Origin: Streptomyces fildesensis
Lineage (GTDB): Bacteria; Actinomycetota; Actinomycetes; Streptomycetales; Streptomycetaceae
Reading direction: 5' to 3'
DNA: 64,000 nucleotides
Assembly: GCF_016107395.1 (NCBI RefSeq)
Contig: NZ_JAAIKO010000024.1
Coordinates: 1-64,000, forward strand
Part shown: in pieces, positions 42,750 through 50,683 of the stretch
How positions within the stretch are numbered: the first letter of the stretch is position 1
How the letters are laid out: every line of letters begins with the position of its first letter
The notes under the pieces: generated by a model
Seen by the model: only the letters and a program-made list of their open reading frames with translations
What the model was told of the DNA's origin: nothing
The model's database searches: none
Made by a program: the position numbers and the translations under genes

Positions 42750-44093
42750 ATGCCTCTGAAGCTCACCGTCATCGGCACCGGTTACCTCGGCGCCACCCAC
42801 GCTGCCGCCATGGCCGAGCTCGGCTTCGAGGTACTGGGCCTGGACATCGACCCCCGCAAGATCGAGCTGCTGTCGGCCGGCAAGGTCCCGATGTACGAGC
42901 CGGGCCTCGAGGACCTGCTCGCCCGGCACGTGGCCGGCATCGCGGGATCCACCGGCCGCTTGAGCTTCACCACTTCGTGGGAAGAGATCGCCGAGTTCGG
43001 CGATGTCCACTTCGTCTGCGTCAACACCCCGCAGAAGCACGGCGAGTACGCCAGCGACATGTCCTACGTGGACAGCGCCTTCGAGCTGCTCGCCCCGCAT
43101 CTGCGGCGGCCCGCCCTCGTCGTCGGCAAGTCCACCGTGCCGGTGGGCAGCGCCGCCCGGCTCGCCGCCCGGCTCGCCGAACTGGCCCCGGCCGGCGCCG
43201 ACGCCGAGGTGGCCTGGAACCCCGAGTTCCTGCGCGAGGGCTTCGCCGTCCAGGACACCCTGCACCCCGACCGCGTCGTCGTGGGCGTCGCGAGCGCGCA
43301 CGCCGAGAAGCTCCTGCGCGAGGTCTACGCGACGCCCGTGGCGGAAGGCACCCCGTTCGTCGTCGCCGACTACCCCACCGCCGAACTGGTCAAGACGGCC
43401 GCCAACGCGTTCCTCGCAACGAAGATCTCCTTCATCAACGCCATGGCCGAGGTCTGCGAGGCGGGCGACGGCGACGTCGTGAAGCTCGCCGAGGCCATCG
43501 GCCACGACGACCGGATCGGCCACAAGTTCCTGCGGGCCGGCATCGGCTTCGGCGGCGGCTGCCTCCCCAAGGACATCCGCGCGTTCATGGCCCGCGCCGG
43601 TGAACTCGGCGCCGACCAGGCCCTGACGTTCCTGCGCGAGGTCGACTCGATCAACATGCGGCGGCGCGGCCACATGGTCGAGCTCGCCCGCGAGGCGGTC
43701 GGCGGCGACAGCTTCCTCGGGAAGCGGATCGCGGTACTGGGCGCGGCCTTCAAGCCGGACTCCGACGACGTACGGGACTCGCCTGCGCTCAACGTGGCGG
43801 GCCAGATCCACCTCCAGGGCGGCCAGGTCACCGTCTACGACCCCAAGGGCATGGACAACGCCCGGCTGCTCTTCCCCACCCTCGGCTACGCGGCGACGAC
43901 GCTCGACGCGGTGCGCGGCGCGGACGTCGTTCTGCACCTCACCGAATGGCGCGAGTTCCAGGAACTCGACCCGGCGGCGCTGGGCGAGGTGGCGGCGACG
44001 CGGCACATCATCGACGGCCGCAACGCGCTGTCGCCTGCGGCGTGGCGTGCGGCGGGCTGGAAGTTCCGGGCGATGGGCCGGCCGTCCGCCTAG
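42750..44093 (+). CDS. UDP-glucose 6-dehydrogenase
   Basis: This 447-residue enzyme makes UDP-glucuronate from UDP-glucose by two NAD-dependent oxidations (UDP-glucose/GDP-mannose dehydrogenase family). The NAD fold is VIGTGYLGATHAAAMAELGF; MYEPGLEDLL, KSTVPVGSA, NPEFLREGFAV and the catalytic-cysteine motif GGGCLPKD (Cys271) follow, with the C-terminal domain from AVLGAAFKPDSDDVRDSPAL. GDP-mannose as substrate is possible, but the GYLG and loop sequences fit UDP-glucose enzymes. Start ATG 42750. It is divergent from LCP 7, and its product would supply acidic sugars for LCP-attached polymers. Confidence 0.93.
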   Translation: MPLKLTVIGTGYLGATHAAAMAELGFEVLGLDIDPRKIELLSAGKVPMYEPGLEDLLARHVAGIAGSTGRLSFTTSWEEIAEFGDVHFVCVNTPQKHGEYASDMSYVDSAFELLAPHLRRPALVVGKSTVPVGSAARLAARLAELAPAGADAEVAWNPEFLREGFAVQDTLHPDRVVVGVASAHAEKLLREVYATPVAEGTPFVVADYPTAELVKTAANAFLATKISFINAMAEVCEAGDGDVVKLAEAIGHDDRIGHKFLRAGIGFGGGCLPKDIRAFMARAGELGADQALTFLREVDSINMRRRGHMVELAREAVGGDSFLGKRIAVLGAAFKPDSDDVRDSPALNVAGQIHLQGGQVTVYDPKGMDNARLLFPTLGYAATTLDAVRGADVVLHLTEWREFQELDPAALGEVAATRHIIDGRNALSPAAWRAAGWKFRAMGRPSA

Positions 44094-44152
44094 CCGTTGC
44101 CACTTGCCTGCCGGCGGCTTCCTGCCGCGCCTGGCCGCTTCGTGGTGGGTGC

Positions 44153-44262
44153 GGGGACCGGGCCCTCCGGGGCGGGGCTTCGAAATCGACTATTTACGGG
44201 CGTGGCCGCCCACAAATAGCTCGGCAGCATTTCGAAACCCCACCCCTGCGGACCCGTCCCCC
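44153..44262 (-). repeat. Palindromic intergenic repeat, copy B (reverse orientation)
   Basis: The reverse complement of these 110 bases aligns with copy A over its whole length with about ten differences. Arms 44153-44187 and 44229-44262 pair, with TTCGAAAT at the inner ends; the core carries CTATTTACGGGC and GCCCACAAATAG. It lies between the convergent ugd and CGNR-protein genes, 59 bases after the ugd stop. Confidence 0.85.
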
Positions 44263-44360
44263 TCACGTCCAAACCGTGAGCGGCTCGGGTTGGCGGACCC
44301 CCGACCGCAGGTTGCGGGTGGGTTCCCCGGGCGTCGCCTGCCACCTGCGAGTTGAGGACG

Positions 44361-44402
44361 CCCCCAGCGCAAGGCAGAGAGGCGATCTGCCGCTTGTGGG
44401 GG
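44361..44402. other. Imperfect hairpin in the ugd / CGNR gap
   Basis: CCCCCA...CAAGGCAGA and TCTGCCGCTTG...TGGGGG pair with small bulges. It is downstream of both convergent genes and may be an extra terminator for the leftward CGNR gene. Confidence 0.4.
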
Positions 44403-44418
44403 ACTCGGACCCCGCAGC

Positions 44419-44514
44419 GTGGCGGTGTACGAGCGCGACCGCACCAGGACCAGCGGTCTGCACGGCTACCGGGTCGGCATCGACCCGGACGGCAGCCGGG
44501 CGCTCAAGCGGGGG
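44419..44514 (+). pseudogene. Possible remnant of a coding sequence
   Basis: Thirty-two codons starting at GTG 44419 (VAVYERDRTRTSGLHGYRVG, then IDPDGSRALKRG) show the G/C-ending third positions typical of real genes here, and the pattern stops abruptly at 44514, where the CGNR gene ends on the other strand. There is no ribosome binding site and no recognisable domain. A decayed gene end is one explanation; chance is another. The remaining part of the 421-base gap holds copy B of the repeat and a hairpin. Confidence 0.25.
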
Positions 44515-45081
44515 CTAGGTAGTTGTACGACTCCGATAGGCGCGCATTTTGGCTCGGCTGCCGCAGATGGCCATCGTGCACCAGCGGCTGCGGCCTGCCG
44601 GACTCCGGTCGTAGTAGACCCAGCGGCAGCTGTGGGATGCGCATGCCTTGAGGCGTGGCCAGGTGCCGTCGGCGACGGCGGTGGCTATGCCCGCCGCGAT
44701 GTGGGCGGTGAGGGCGGCGGCGCCGGTGAGACCGTCGGCGGGGCGTACGCCGGCCCCGCCCTCCGCGTCGATCGCGAGCAGCAGCGGCGCGGCGCGCAGT
44801 AGTCGTTCCAGTTCCGCTGCCGCGGGATCCGGTAGCCGTGTTCCCGTGTGGGCCTGGCAGGCATCACGCAGCGCTTCGCGGAGTGCGAGCACGTCATCGA
44901 GGTCGGCCGGGCCGAAGCTCAGGTCGGGCAGATCGTGGTGCCGCGCCCAGGCGTCGAGGTCGGCGGGAACGCGCAGTTGGTCCTCGGCCGACTCCAGGTC
45001 GACGGTGTTCGCCAGATCCTGGACCAGAAGGAGGAGTCCAGGAGCGGGGGCGCGTTCTCCGGGCTGCTCCACCCTTGCCAC
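44515..45081 (-). CDS. CGNR zinc-finger (ABATE) domain protein
   Basis: This is a 188-residue protein of the ABATE/CGNR family, presumed transcription regulators. The N-terminal ABATE-like helical domain contains LVQDLANTVDLESAED and VLALREALRDACQAH; the C-terminal zinc finger is CASHSCRWVYYDRSPAGRSR followed by WCTMAICGSRAKMRAYR, where CGSR replaces the family's CGNR. The start is GTG 45079-45081 with GGAGGTAAC directly upstream. It is divergent from a VOC-family gene only 82 bases away, with repeated CGGTnACCG-type sites between, so it may regulate that gene and itself; this is inference. Confidence 0.88.
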   Translation of the reverse strand: MARVEQPGERAPAPGLLLLVQDLANTVDLESAEDQLRVPADLDAWARHHDLPDLSFGPADLDDVLALREALRDACQAHTGTRLPDPAAAELERLLRAAPLLLAIDAEGGAGVRPADGLTGAAALTAHIAAGIATAVADGTWPRLKACASHSCRWVYYDRSPAGRSRWCTMAICGSRAKMRAYRSRTTT

Positions 45082-45110
45082 GTTACCTCCACTGGGCCAT
45101 CATGAAGTAA

Positions 45111-45142
45111 CGGTTACCGGTTGAACGCTCATAGCGGTAACG
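45111..45142. promoter_or_regulatory. Repeated CGGTTACCG / CGGTAACG sites in a divergent promoter
   Basis: CGGTTACCG (45111-45119, an odd-length palindrome) and CGGTAACG (45135-45142) lie 24 bases apart between the CGNR and VOC starts. The spacing and similarity suggest paired operator half sites for a regulator such as the CGNR protein. Confidence 0.4.
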
Positions 45143-45163
45143 ACATCGAGAGAGGTGTACTCC

Positions 45164-45526
45164 ATGATCGGCAAGCTGGGTTCCGTGGTGCTGGACTGTC
45201 CCGACCCCAAGGCACTCGCCGCCTTCTACGCAGCCGTGCTGGGCGGTGATGTGGAGGAGGCCGACGACGACTGGGTGGTGCTGCGCGCCACCGACGGCGT
45301 CAAACTCTCGTTCCAGCGCGCCCCGCACCTGGTGGAGCCGCAGTGGCCCGACCCTCAGCGGCCGCAGCAGTTCCACATCGACGTGGCCGTGGAGAACATG
45401 GACGCGGCACAGGAAGCCGTACTCGCCCTCGGCGCAAAGCTCCTCGAGGACGACCACGACGGCAAGCGCAACTGGCGCGTCTTCTCCGACCCCGCCGGCC
45501 ACCCCTTCTGCCTCTGCGTCTGCTGA
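45164..45526 (+). CDS. VOC (glyoxalase/bleomycin-resistance fold) family protein
   Basis: This is a 120-residue protein with the two beta-alpha-beta-beta-beta units of the vicinal oxygen chelate fold: MIGKLGSVVLDCPDPKALAAFYAAVLG at the start, and QFHIDVAVENMDAAQEAVLALGAKLL in the middle, closing with WRVFSDPAGHPFCLCVC. Such proteins include glyoxalases, dioxygenases and antibiotic-binding proteins; the substrate here is unknown. AGAGAGG lies 8 bases before ATG 45164, which is preferred over GTG 45155. It is divergent from the CGNR regulator-like gene and ends before repeat copy C. Confidence 0.9.
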   Translation: MIGKLGSVVLDCPDPKALAAFYAAVLGGDVEEADDDWVVLRATDGVKLSFQRAPHLVEPQWPDPQRPQQFHIDVAVENMDAAQEAVLALGAKLLEDDHDGKRNWRVFSDPAGHPFCLCVC

Positions 45527-45626
45527 CGATCCCCACCACCTGCTCACGGAGGGAGCAGGAAGAGTGTGGGACCGGCTGATGTGAGGGGCGCCATCACCCG
45601 CTCCCCGCAGACGGCAGCGCACGTGA

Positions 45627-45734
45627 GGGGGCCGGGGCCGCAGGGATGGGTTTCGAAATGCTGCCGAGCTATTTGTGGGCCGCCAGGCCCGTAAATAGTC
45701 GATTTCGAAACCCACCCCGGAGGGCCCGGCCCCC
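45627..45734 (+). repeat. Palindromic intergenic repeat, copy C
   Basis: These 108 bases match copy A closely (same orientation), including the flanking CGACCCACCG. Compared with A it has lost one G in the left arm and one C in the right arm, and has TTTCG opposite CGAAA where A has a G-U pair, so pairing is preserved. It lies between the convergent VOC and dipeptidase genes, 100 bases after the VOC stop. Confidence 0.85.
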
Positions 45735-45771
45735 GACCCACCGCACGCCGGTGCAAACCTGCAACCCGGCG

Positions 45772-46956
45772 CTAGCCGTCCAGCTCAGCAAGCGTCGCCA
45801 GCGACGGACCCCTCTTCGCCTGCGCCACGACGGCAACCGCTTCCGCGTCCCGCAACACCCGCACCGCGTTCCGCCACGTCAGCTTCGCCAGGTCCTCGTC
45901 CGACCAGCCCCTGCCCAGGAGTTCGGCGATGAGGTTCGGGTAGCCGGCGACGTCGTCCAGGCCCGACGGGGTGAAGGCCGTGCCGTCGAAGTCGCCGCCG
46001 AGGCCGAGGTGGTCGACGCCGGCCACCTCGCGCATGTGGTCGAGGTGGTCCGCGACCGTGGACGGTGTGGCGACGGGGCGCGGGTTCGCCGCCTCGTAGG
46101 CGCGCTGGACGGCCATGCCCGCGGGCGTGGTGTCGAGGTGGTGCAGACCGTTGGCCCGCATGTTCTCGTCGGCGGCCTGGGTCCAGGCGACCGCGTCCGT
46201 GAGGATGAACTTCGGGACGAAGGTGGCCATGGCGACGCCACCGTTGGCGGGCAGCAGGGCCAGGACGTCGTCCGGGATGTTGCGCACGTGGTCGCAGACG
46301 GCGCGCGCGGACGAGTGCGAGAAGATCACCGGCGCTTCGCTGACGCGCAGTGCGTCCCGCATGGTGTCGGCGGAGACGTGGGACAGGTCGACGAGCATGC
46401 CGCAGCGGTTCATCTCCCGGACGACCTCCTCACCGAAGGCGGTGAGGCCGCCCGCGCGACGCTCGTCGGTCGCCGAGTCCGCCCACGGGAGATTGTCGTT
46501 GTGGGTGAGCGTCATGTAGCGGACGCCGAGCTGGTGCAGGGCGCGCAGGGTGGCGAGCGAGCAGTTGATGCTGTGGCCGCCCTCGGCGCCCATGAGGGAG
46601 GCGATCCGGCCCTCGGCGCGCGCCGTCTCCATGTCGTCGGCGGTGAGCGCGAGCCGCAGGTCGTCGGTGTAGCGCTCGGTCATCCGGCGCACCACGTCGA
46701 TCTGTTCGAGGGTCGCGGAGACCGCGTCGTCGCCGGCCAGGTCGCTGCGCACGTAGACCGACCAGAACTGCGCGCCGACGCCGCCGGCGCGCAGACGGGG
46801 GATGTCGGTGTGCAGCGAGGCGCTCTGGTCGGTGCCGATGTCGAGCCGGTCGAGGTCGTAGCGGACCTGCTCGCGCAGCGCCCACGGGAGGTCGTTGTGC
46901 CCGTCCACGACGGGGTGGGCGGCGAGCAGTTCCGTGGCGCGGGCGATCAGGTCCAT
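45772..46956 (-). CDS. Membrane dipeptidase family (renal dipeptidase-like) hydrolase
   Basis: This 394-residue zinc hydrolase of peptidase family M19 cleaves dipeptides. The metal ligands can be seen: HPVVDGHNDLPW (HxD), the bridging glutamate in SLMGAEGGHSINCSL, GMLVDLSHVSADTM, APVIFSHSSARAV and LGGDFDG. There is no signal peptide, so the protein is probably cytoplasmic despite the family name. AAGGAG is 6 bases before the ATG at 46954-46956. It follows purE by 13 bases and is likely the last gene of the purK-purE transcript. Confidence 0.93.
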   Translation of the reverse strand: MDLIARATELLAAHPVVDGHNDLPWALREQVRYDLDRLDIGTDQSASLHTDIPRLRAGGVGAQFWSVYVRSDLAGDDAVSATLEQIDVVRRMTERYTDDLRLALTADDMETARAEGRIASLMGAEGGHSINCSLATLRALHQLGVRYMTLTHNDNLPWADSATDERRAGGLTAFGEEVVREMNRCGMLVDLSHVSADTMRDALRVSEAPVIFSHSSARAVCDHVRNIPDDVLALLPANGGVAMATFVPKFILTDAVAWTQAADENMRANGLHHLDTTPAGMAVQRAYEAANPRPVATPSTVADHLDHMREVAGVDHLGLGGDFDGTAFTPSGLDDVAGYPNLIAELLGRGWSDEDLAKLTWRNAVRVLRDAEAVAVVAQAKRGPSLATLAELDG

Positions 46957-46969
46957 CGGGTCTCCTTGG

Positions 46970-47545
46970 TTACTTGCCGAACCCGAAGCCTGCCGCACCC
47001 TGGACCTTGGCGCGCAGCCGCTTGCCCTTGTCGGTGGCCTGTTCGTTCAGCTCTTCCTGGAAGTGCCGCATCCTGCCGAGGAGTTCGGGGTCGTGGGCGG
47101 CGAGGATGCGGACGGCGAGGAGGCCCGCGTTACGCGCGCCCGCGACGGACACCGTGGCGACCGGGACGCCGGCCGGCATCTGGACGATGGACAGCAGCGA
47201 GTCCATGCCGTCGAGGTACTTCAGCGGTACGGGCACGCCGATGACCGGCAGCGGGGTGACGGAGGCGAGCATGCCCGGGAGGTGCGCGGCGCCGCCCGCG
47301 CCCGCGATGATCGCCTTGAGGCCGCGGCCGTCGGCCTGCTCGCCGTACGCGATCATCTCGCGCGGCATCCGGTGTGCCGAGACGACGTCGACCTCGTACG
47401 GGATCTCGAACTCGTCCAGCGCCTGGGCGGCGGCTTCCATGACGGGCCAGTCGGAGTCGGAGCCCATGACGATGCCGATGACAGGAGAGGTGCGCGCGTC
47501 AGCGCTCCCATAGGAGTGGGGGCCGGGCGACGGGTGGGCGGTCAT
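46970..47545 (-). CDS. purE: N5-carboxyaminoimidazole ribonucleotide mutase
   Basis: This 191-residue class I PurE moves the carboxyl group from N5-CAIR to CAIR in purine synthesis. The signature GIVMGSDSDWPVMEAAAQAL, SAHRMPREM and IAGAGGAAHLPGMLASVT are present, the last lining the active site. The N-terminal 20 residues are an extension typical of actinobacteria. Its ATG overlaps the purK stop in ATGA, so PurK and PurE, which act in sequence, are translated together. Confidence 0.97.
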   Translation of the reverse strand: MTAHPSPGPHSYGSADARTSPVIGIVMGSDSDWPVMEAAAQALDEFEIPYEVDVVSAHRMPREMIAYGEQADGRGLKAIIAGAGGAAHLPGMLASVTPLPVIGVPVPLKYLDGMDSLLSIVQMPAGVPVATVSVAGARNAGLLAVRILAAHDPELLGRMRHFQEELNEQATDKGKRLRAKVQGAAGFGFGK

Positions 47546-48681
47546 TCGGTGATCGTTCCTCGCAGGTAGTCGGCCGCGTGCCGGGCGCGCTCGCGCACAT
47601 CCGCCAGGTCGTCGCCGTAGGTGTTGACGTGGCCGACCTTGCGGCCCGGCTTCACGTCCTTGCCGTACATGTGGATCTTGAGCTGCGGGTCACGGGCCAT
47701 GCAGTGCAGGTACGCGGAGTACATATCGGGGAAGTCGCCGCCGAGGACGTTGGCCATGACCGTCCACTTCGCGCGCGGGCGCGGGTCGCCGAGCGGCAGG
47801 TCCAGGACCGCGCGCACATGGTTGGCGAACTGGGAGGTCATCGCGCCGTCCTGGGTCCAGTGGCCGCTGTTGTGCGGGCGCATCGCCAGTTCGTTGACCA
47901 GGATCCGGCCGTCCCGGGTCTCGAACAGCTCGACCGCGAGGTGTCCGACGACGCCCAGCTCGGCGGCAATGGTCAGCGCGAGCTGCTGGGCCTGCGCGGA
48001 CAGCTCGGCGCTGAGGTCGGGCGCCGGGGCGATGACGGTGTCGCACACCCCGTTGACCTGCACGGATTCCACGACCGGGTACGAGACGGCCTGGCCGTGC
48101 GGCGAGCGCACGACGTTGGCCGCCAGTTCCCGTACGAAGTCCACCTTCTCCTCCGCGAGCACCGGGACGCCGGCCAGGAACGGGTCCGCGGCCCCGTCCT
48201 CGTCACGCACGACCCACACGCCCTTGCCGTCGTACCCGCCGACCACGGTCTTGAGGACGACCGGGAAGCCGTCACCCTCCGCGGCGAACCGCGCGACGTC
48301 CGCCGGGTCCGTGACGATCCGGTGCCGCGGGCACGGCACCCCGATCTCGCTGAGCTTCGCCCGCATCACGCCCTTGTCGTGGGCGTGCTGCAGGGCGTCG
48401 GGTCCCGGGCGGACGGCGATGCCGTCCGCCTCCAGGACGCGCAGATGCTCGGTGGGGACGTGTTCGTGATCGAACGTGATCACGTCGCAGCCCTGCGCGA
48501 AGGCGCGGAGGGTCTCCAGATCGCGGTAGTCGCCGATGACGACATCGCTCACCACCTGCGCCGCCGAGTCCTGCGGGGTGTCGCTGAGGAGTTTGAACCT
48601 GATACCGAGCGGGATGCCCGCTTCGTGGGTCATACGGGCGAGCTGGCCGCCGCCGATCATGCCGACTACCGGGAATGTCAC
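47542..48681 (-). CDS. purK: N5-carboxyaminoimidazole ribonucleotide synthase
   Basis: This 379-residue ATP-grasp enzyme makes N5-CAIR from AIR, bicarbonate and ATP. It begins VTFPVVGMIGGGQLARMTHE, followed by TFDHEHVPTEHLRVLE, GGYDGKGVWVVRDED (ATP-binding loop), AEEKVDFVRELAANVVRS and the ATP-grasp end ILVNELAMRPHNSGHWT. Start GTG 48679-48681 with GGGGAAC 4 bases upstream. It is divergent from gtrA by 160 bases. Confidence 0.97.
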   Translation of the reverse strand: MTFPVVGMIGGGQLARMTHEAGIPLGIRFKLLSDTPQDSAAQVVSDVVIGDYRDLETLRAFAQGCDVITFDHEHVPTEHLRVLEADGIAVRPGPDALQHAHDKGVMRAKLSEIGVPCPRHRIVTDPADVARFAAEGDGFPVVLKTVVGGYDGKGVWVVRDEDGAADPFLAGVPVLAEEKVDFVRELAANVVRSPHGQAVSYPVVESVQVNGVCDTVIAPAPDLSAELSAQAQQLALTIAAELGVVGHLAVELFETRDGRILVNELAMRPHNSGHWTQDGAMTSQFANHVRAVLDLPLGDPRPRAKWTVMANVLGGDFPDMYSAYLHCMARDPQLKIHMYGKDVKPGRKVGHVNTYGDDLADVRERARHAADYLRGTITE

Positions 48682-48841
48682 GTTCCCCAGGATATCGGGC
48701 GGGCGGACCCCCGAATGACGCCACCCACGGGCAGGCCCTCGGCCCGTGCGGTTAGCATGAAGAGCCAGTACGACTGGACCACGAGACCAGACCACGGGCC
48801 CCGGGCGGGTCACACCGACAGACAGGGCCGAGCGGATCATC

Positions 48842-49363
48842 ATGAGCGGACGCCAGACCGTGCAGTCCCGTTTGGGGTCCCTGTACCGCGAGGTCGCCAA
48901 GTTCGGTGCGGTCGGTGGCGCGGGCGTCCTGGTGAACCTCGGGGTCTTCAACCTGGTCCGGCACACCACTGGTCTGCAGACGGTACGGGCGGGCATCATC
49001 GCCACCGCCGTATCGATTCTCTTCAACTACATCGGCTTCCGGTACTTCACCTACCGTGACCGCGACCGGAGCAGCCGCTCGAAGGAGCTGGGCCTCTTCC
49101 TGGGCTTCAGCGCCGTCGGCCTGGTCATCGAGAACGGCGTGCTCTACGTGGCGACGTACGGGTTCGGCTGGGACAGCTCGCTGCAGAGCAACATCTTCAA
49201 GTTCGCCGGCATCGGCGTGGCCACCCTCTTCCGCTTCTGGTCCTACCGGACCTGGGTCTTCAAGGCGCTGCCGGCCCGCGAGGTGGCGGAGCAGGCGGAG
49301 TCGATCCTCGCCTCGGCGGAGGCGGACACCGATTCCGCGCCGCACAGCCGCACCACGCAGTAG
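48842..49363 (+). CDS. GtrA family membrane protein
   Basis: This 173-residue protein has four transmembrane segments (EVAKFGAVGGAGVLVNLGVF, GIIATAVSILFNYIGFRYFT, FLGFSAVGLVIENGVLYV, SNIFKFAGIGVATLFRFWSY), the pattern of GtrA proteins that help flip or stabilise lipid-linked sugars for wall polymers. The conserved aromatic/basic turns YFTYRDR and RFWSYRTWVF are present. The mycobacterial gene in this position (Rv3277) is also GtrA. Its stop is 10 bases from the stop of the convergent histidine kinase gene, with no room for a terminator hairpin. Confidence 0.9.
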   Translation: MSGRQTVQSRLGSLYREVAKFGAVGGAGVLVNLGVFNLVRHTTGLQTVRAGIIATAVSILFNYIGFRYFTYRDRDRSSRSKELGLFLGFSAVGLVIENGVLYVATYGFGWDSSLQSNIFKFAGIGVATLFRFWSYRTWVFKALPAREVAEQAESILASAEADTDSAPHSRTTQ

Positions 49364-49373
49364 GTCCCCCGGC

Positions 49374-50660
49374 CTACGCGGGTGACGAGCCGGCGTCCCC
49401 TCGGGGCTTCCGCGGCTGCCCCGACGGATCCTCCTGGGCCAGGAAGAGCGCGAAGACCGGCGGCCGCTGCTGGAGCAGCTCCAGCCGCCCGCCGTCCGCC
49501 TCGGCCAGGTCACGGGCCACGGCCAGCCCCAGTCCGGTGGAGTTGCGGCCGCTGACCGTCCGCTCGAAGACCCGGGCGCCCAGGTCCGGCGGTACGCCCG
49601 GCCCGTCGTCCGTGACCTCCACGACGGCCTGGTTGCCGGTCACCCGGGTGTGCAGGCCGACCGTGCCGGCGCCGTGCATGAGCGAGTTCTCGATCAGGGT
49701 GGCCAGCACCTGGGAGACCGCCCCGGGGGTGCCGACGGCCCGCAGGCCCTGGGTGCCGGAGCGGATGATGGTGCGCCCCTCGCTCTGCGAGGCCGGGCGC
49801 CACTCCTCCATCTGCTGCTTGATCACGTCGTCGAGGTCGAAGTCGACCGCCGAGCCGGACCGCGGGTCGCGGGCGTTGGTCAGCAGCCGCTGCACCACAT
49901 CGGTGAGCCGCTCGACCTGGCCCAGCGCGATCGTCGCCTCCTCCTTGACGGCGTCCTCGTCGTCCGCGGTGGCCACGATCTCCTCCAGCCGCATCGAGAG
50001 CGCCGTCAGGGGCGTCCGCAGCTGGTGCGAGGCGTCGGCGGCGAGCCGCCGCTCGGCGGTCAGCATCCGGCCGATCCGCTCCGCGCTCGCGTCCAGGACG
50101 TCGGCGATCCGGTCCAGCTCCGGCACCCCGTAGCGGCGGTGCCGCGGCCGCGGGTCGCCGGAGCCGAGCCGCTCGGCGGTCTCGGCGAGGTCGGTCAGCG
50201 GGCTGCCGAGCCGGCGGGCCTGCCGCACCGCGAGGATCACGGCCGCCAGCACCGCGAGCAGCGCCACGGCCAGGATGACCAGCAGGGTCCTGCCGATCTC
50301 CTGGCTGATCTTGGAACGGGACTCCTCGACGACCACGCTCGCGCCGTCGTCGCCGGTCTGGGTCGAGGTGATCACCCGGCCCGAGGGCCGGGTCCCGATC
50401 TCGATGGGCGCGCTGCCCGGGATCCGGACCACCGCGAACCGGTCGGCGGCCACCTGCTGCGCCAGCGAGCCGGTGTCGACCTTCTCCCCGCTGGCCCGGC
50501 GGCTGTCGACGCTGCCCGCCAGCCGGACCGCCTCGGAGTCGACGCTCTCCTGCGCGCTGCTCTCGATCGTGCGGGTCTCGACGATGACGAGCGAGAGCCC
50601 GAAGACCGCGATGACGACGAGGACGACAGCGAGCGTGGAGGAGATCAGTCGGCGGCGCAT
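49374..50660 (-). CDS. Sensor histidine kinase
   Basis: This 428-residue membrane kinase has an N-terminal TM (about 8-28), an extracytoplasmic sensor of about 95 residues, a second TM (about 125-147), a HAMP linker (LGSPLTDLAETAERLGSGD), the HisKA domain with phospho-histidine in AADASHQLRTPLTAL, and the HATPase domain (N box LIENSLMHGAG, G1 VEVTDDGPGVP, G2 GLGLAVARDLAEADGG). The signal is unknown. It is the second gene of a two-component operon, 23 bases after the response regulator, and ends 10 bases from gtrA. Confidence 0.94.
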   Translation of the reverse strand: MRRRLISSTLAVVLVVIAVFGLSLVIVETRTIESSAQESVDSEAVRLAGSVDSRRASGEKVDTGSLAQQVAADRFAVVRIPGSAPIEIGTRPSGRVITSTQTGDDGASVVVEESRSKISQEIGRTLLVILAVALLAVLAAVILAVRQARRLGSPLTDLAETAERLGSGDPRPRHRRYGVPELDRIADVLDASAERIGRMLTAERRLAADASHQLRTPLTALSMRLEEIVATADDEDAVKEEATIALGQVERLTDVVQRLLTNARDPRSGSAVDFDLDDVIKQQMEEWRPASQSEGRTIIRSGTQGLRAVGTPGAVSQVLATLIENSLMHGAGTVGLHTRVTGNQAVVEVTDDGPGVPPDLGARVFERTVSGRNSTGLGLAVARDLAEADGGRLELLQQRPPVFALFLAQEDPSGQPRKPRGDAGSSPA

Positions 50661-50683
50661 GGGTGAAGGGTGTCAGCCTTCGG

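Noticed and set aside
42645..44006. Upstream extension of the LCP 7 frame opposite ugd
   Set aside because: The frame stays open by chance; conserved LCP sequence begins after 42644, and ugd on the other strand has all catalytic motifs.
45627..45760. Short open frames running through repeat copy C
   Set aside because: They arise from the same repeat in both directions, also in copies A and B, and have no binding site or codon bias.
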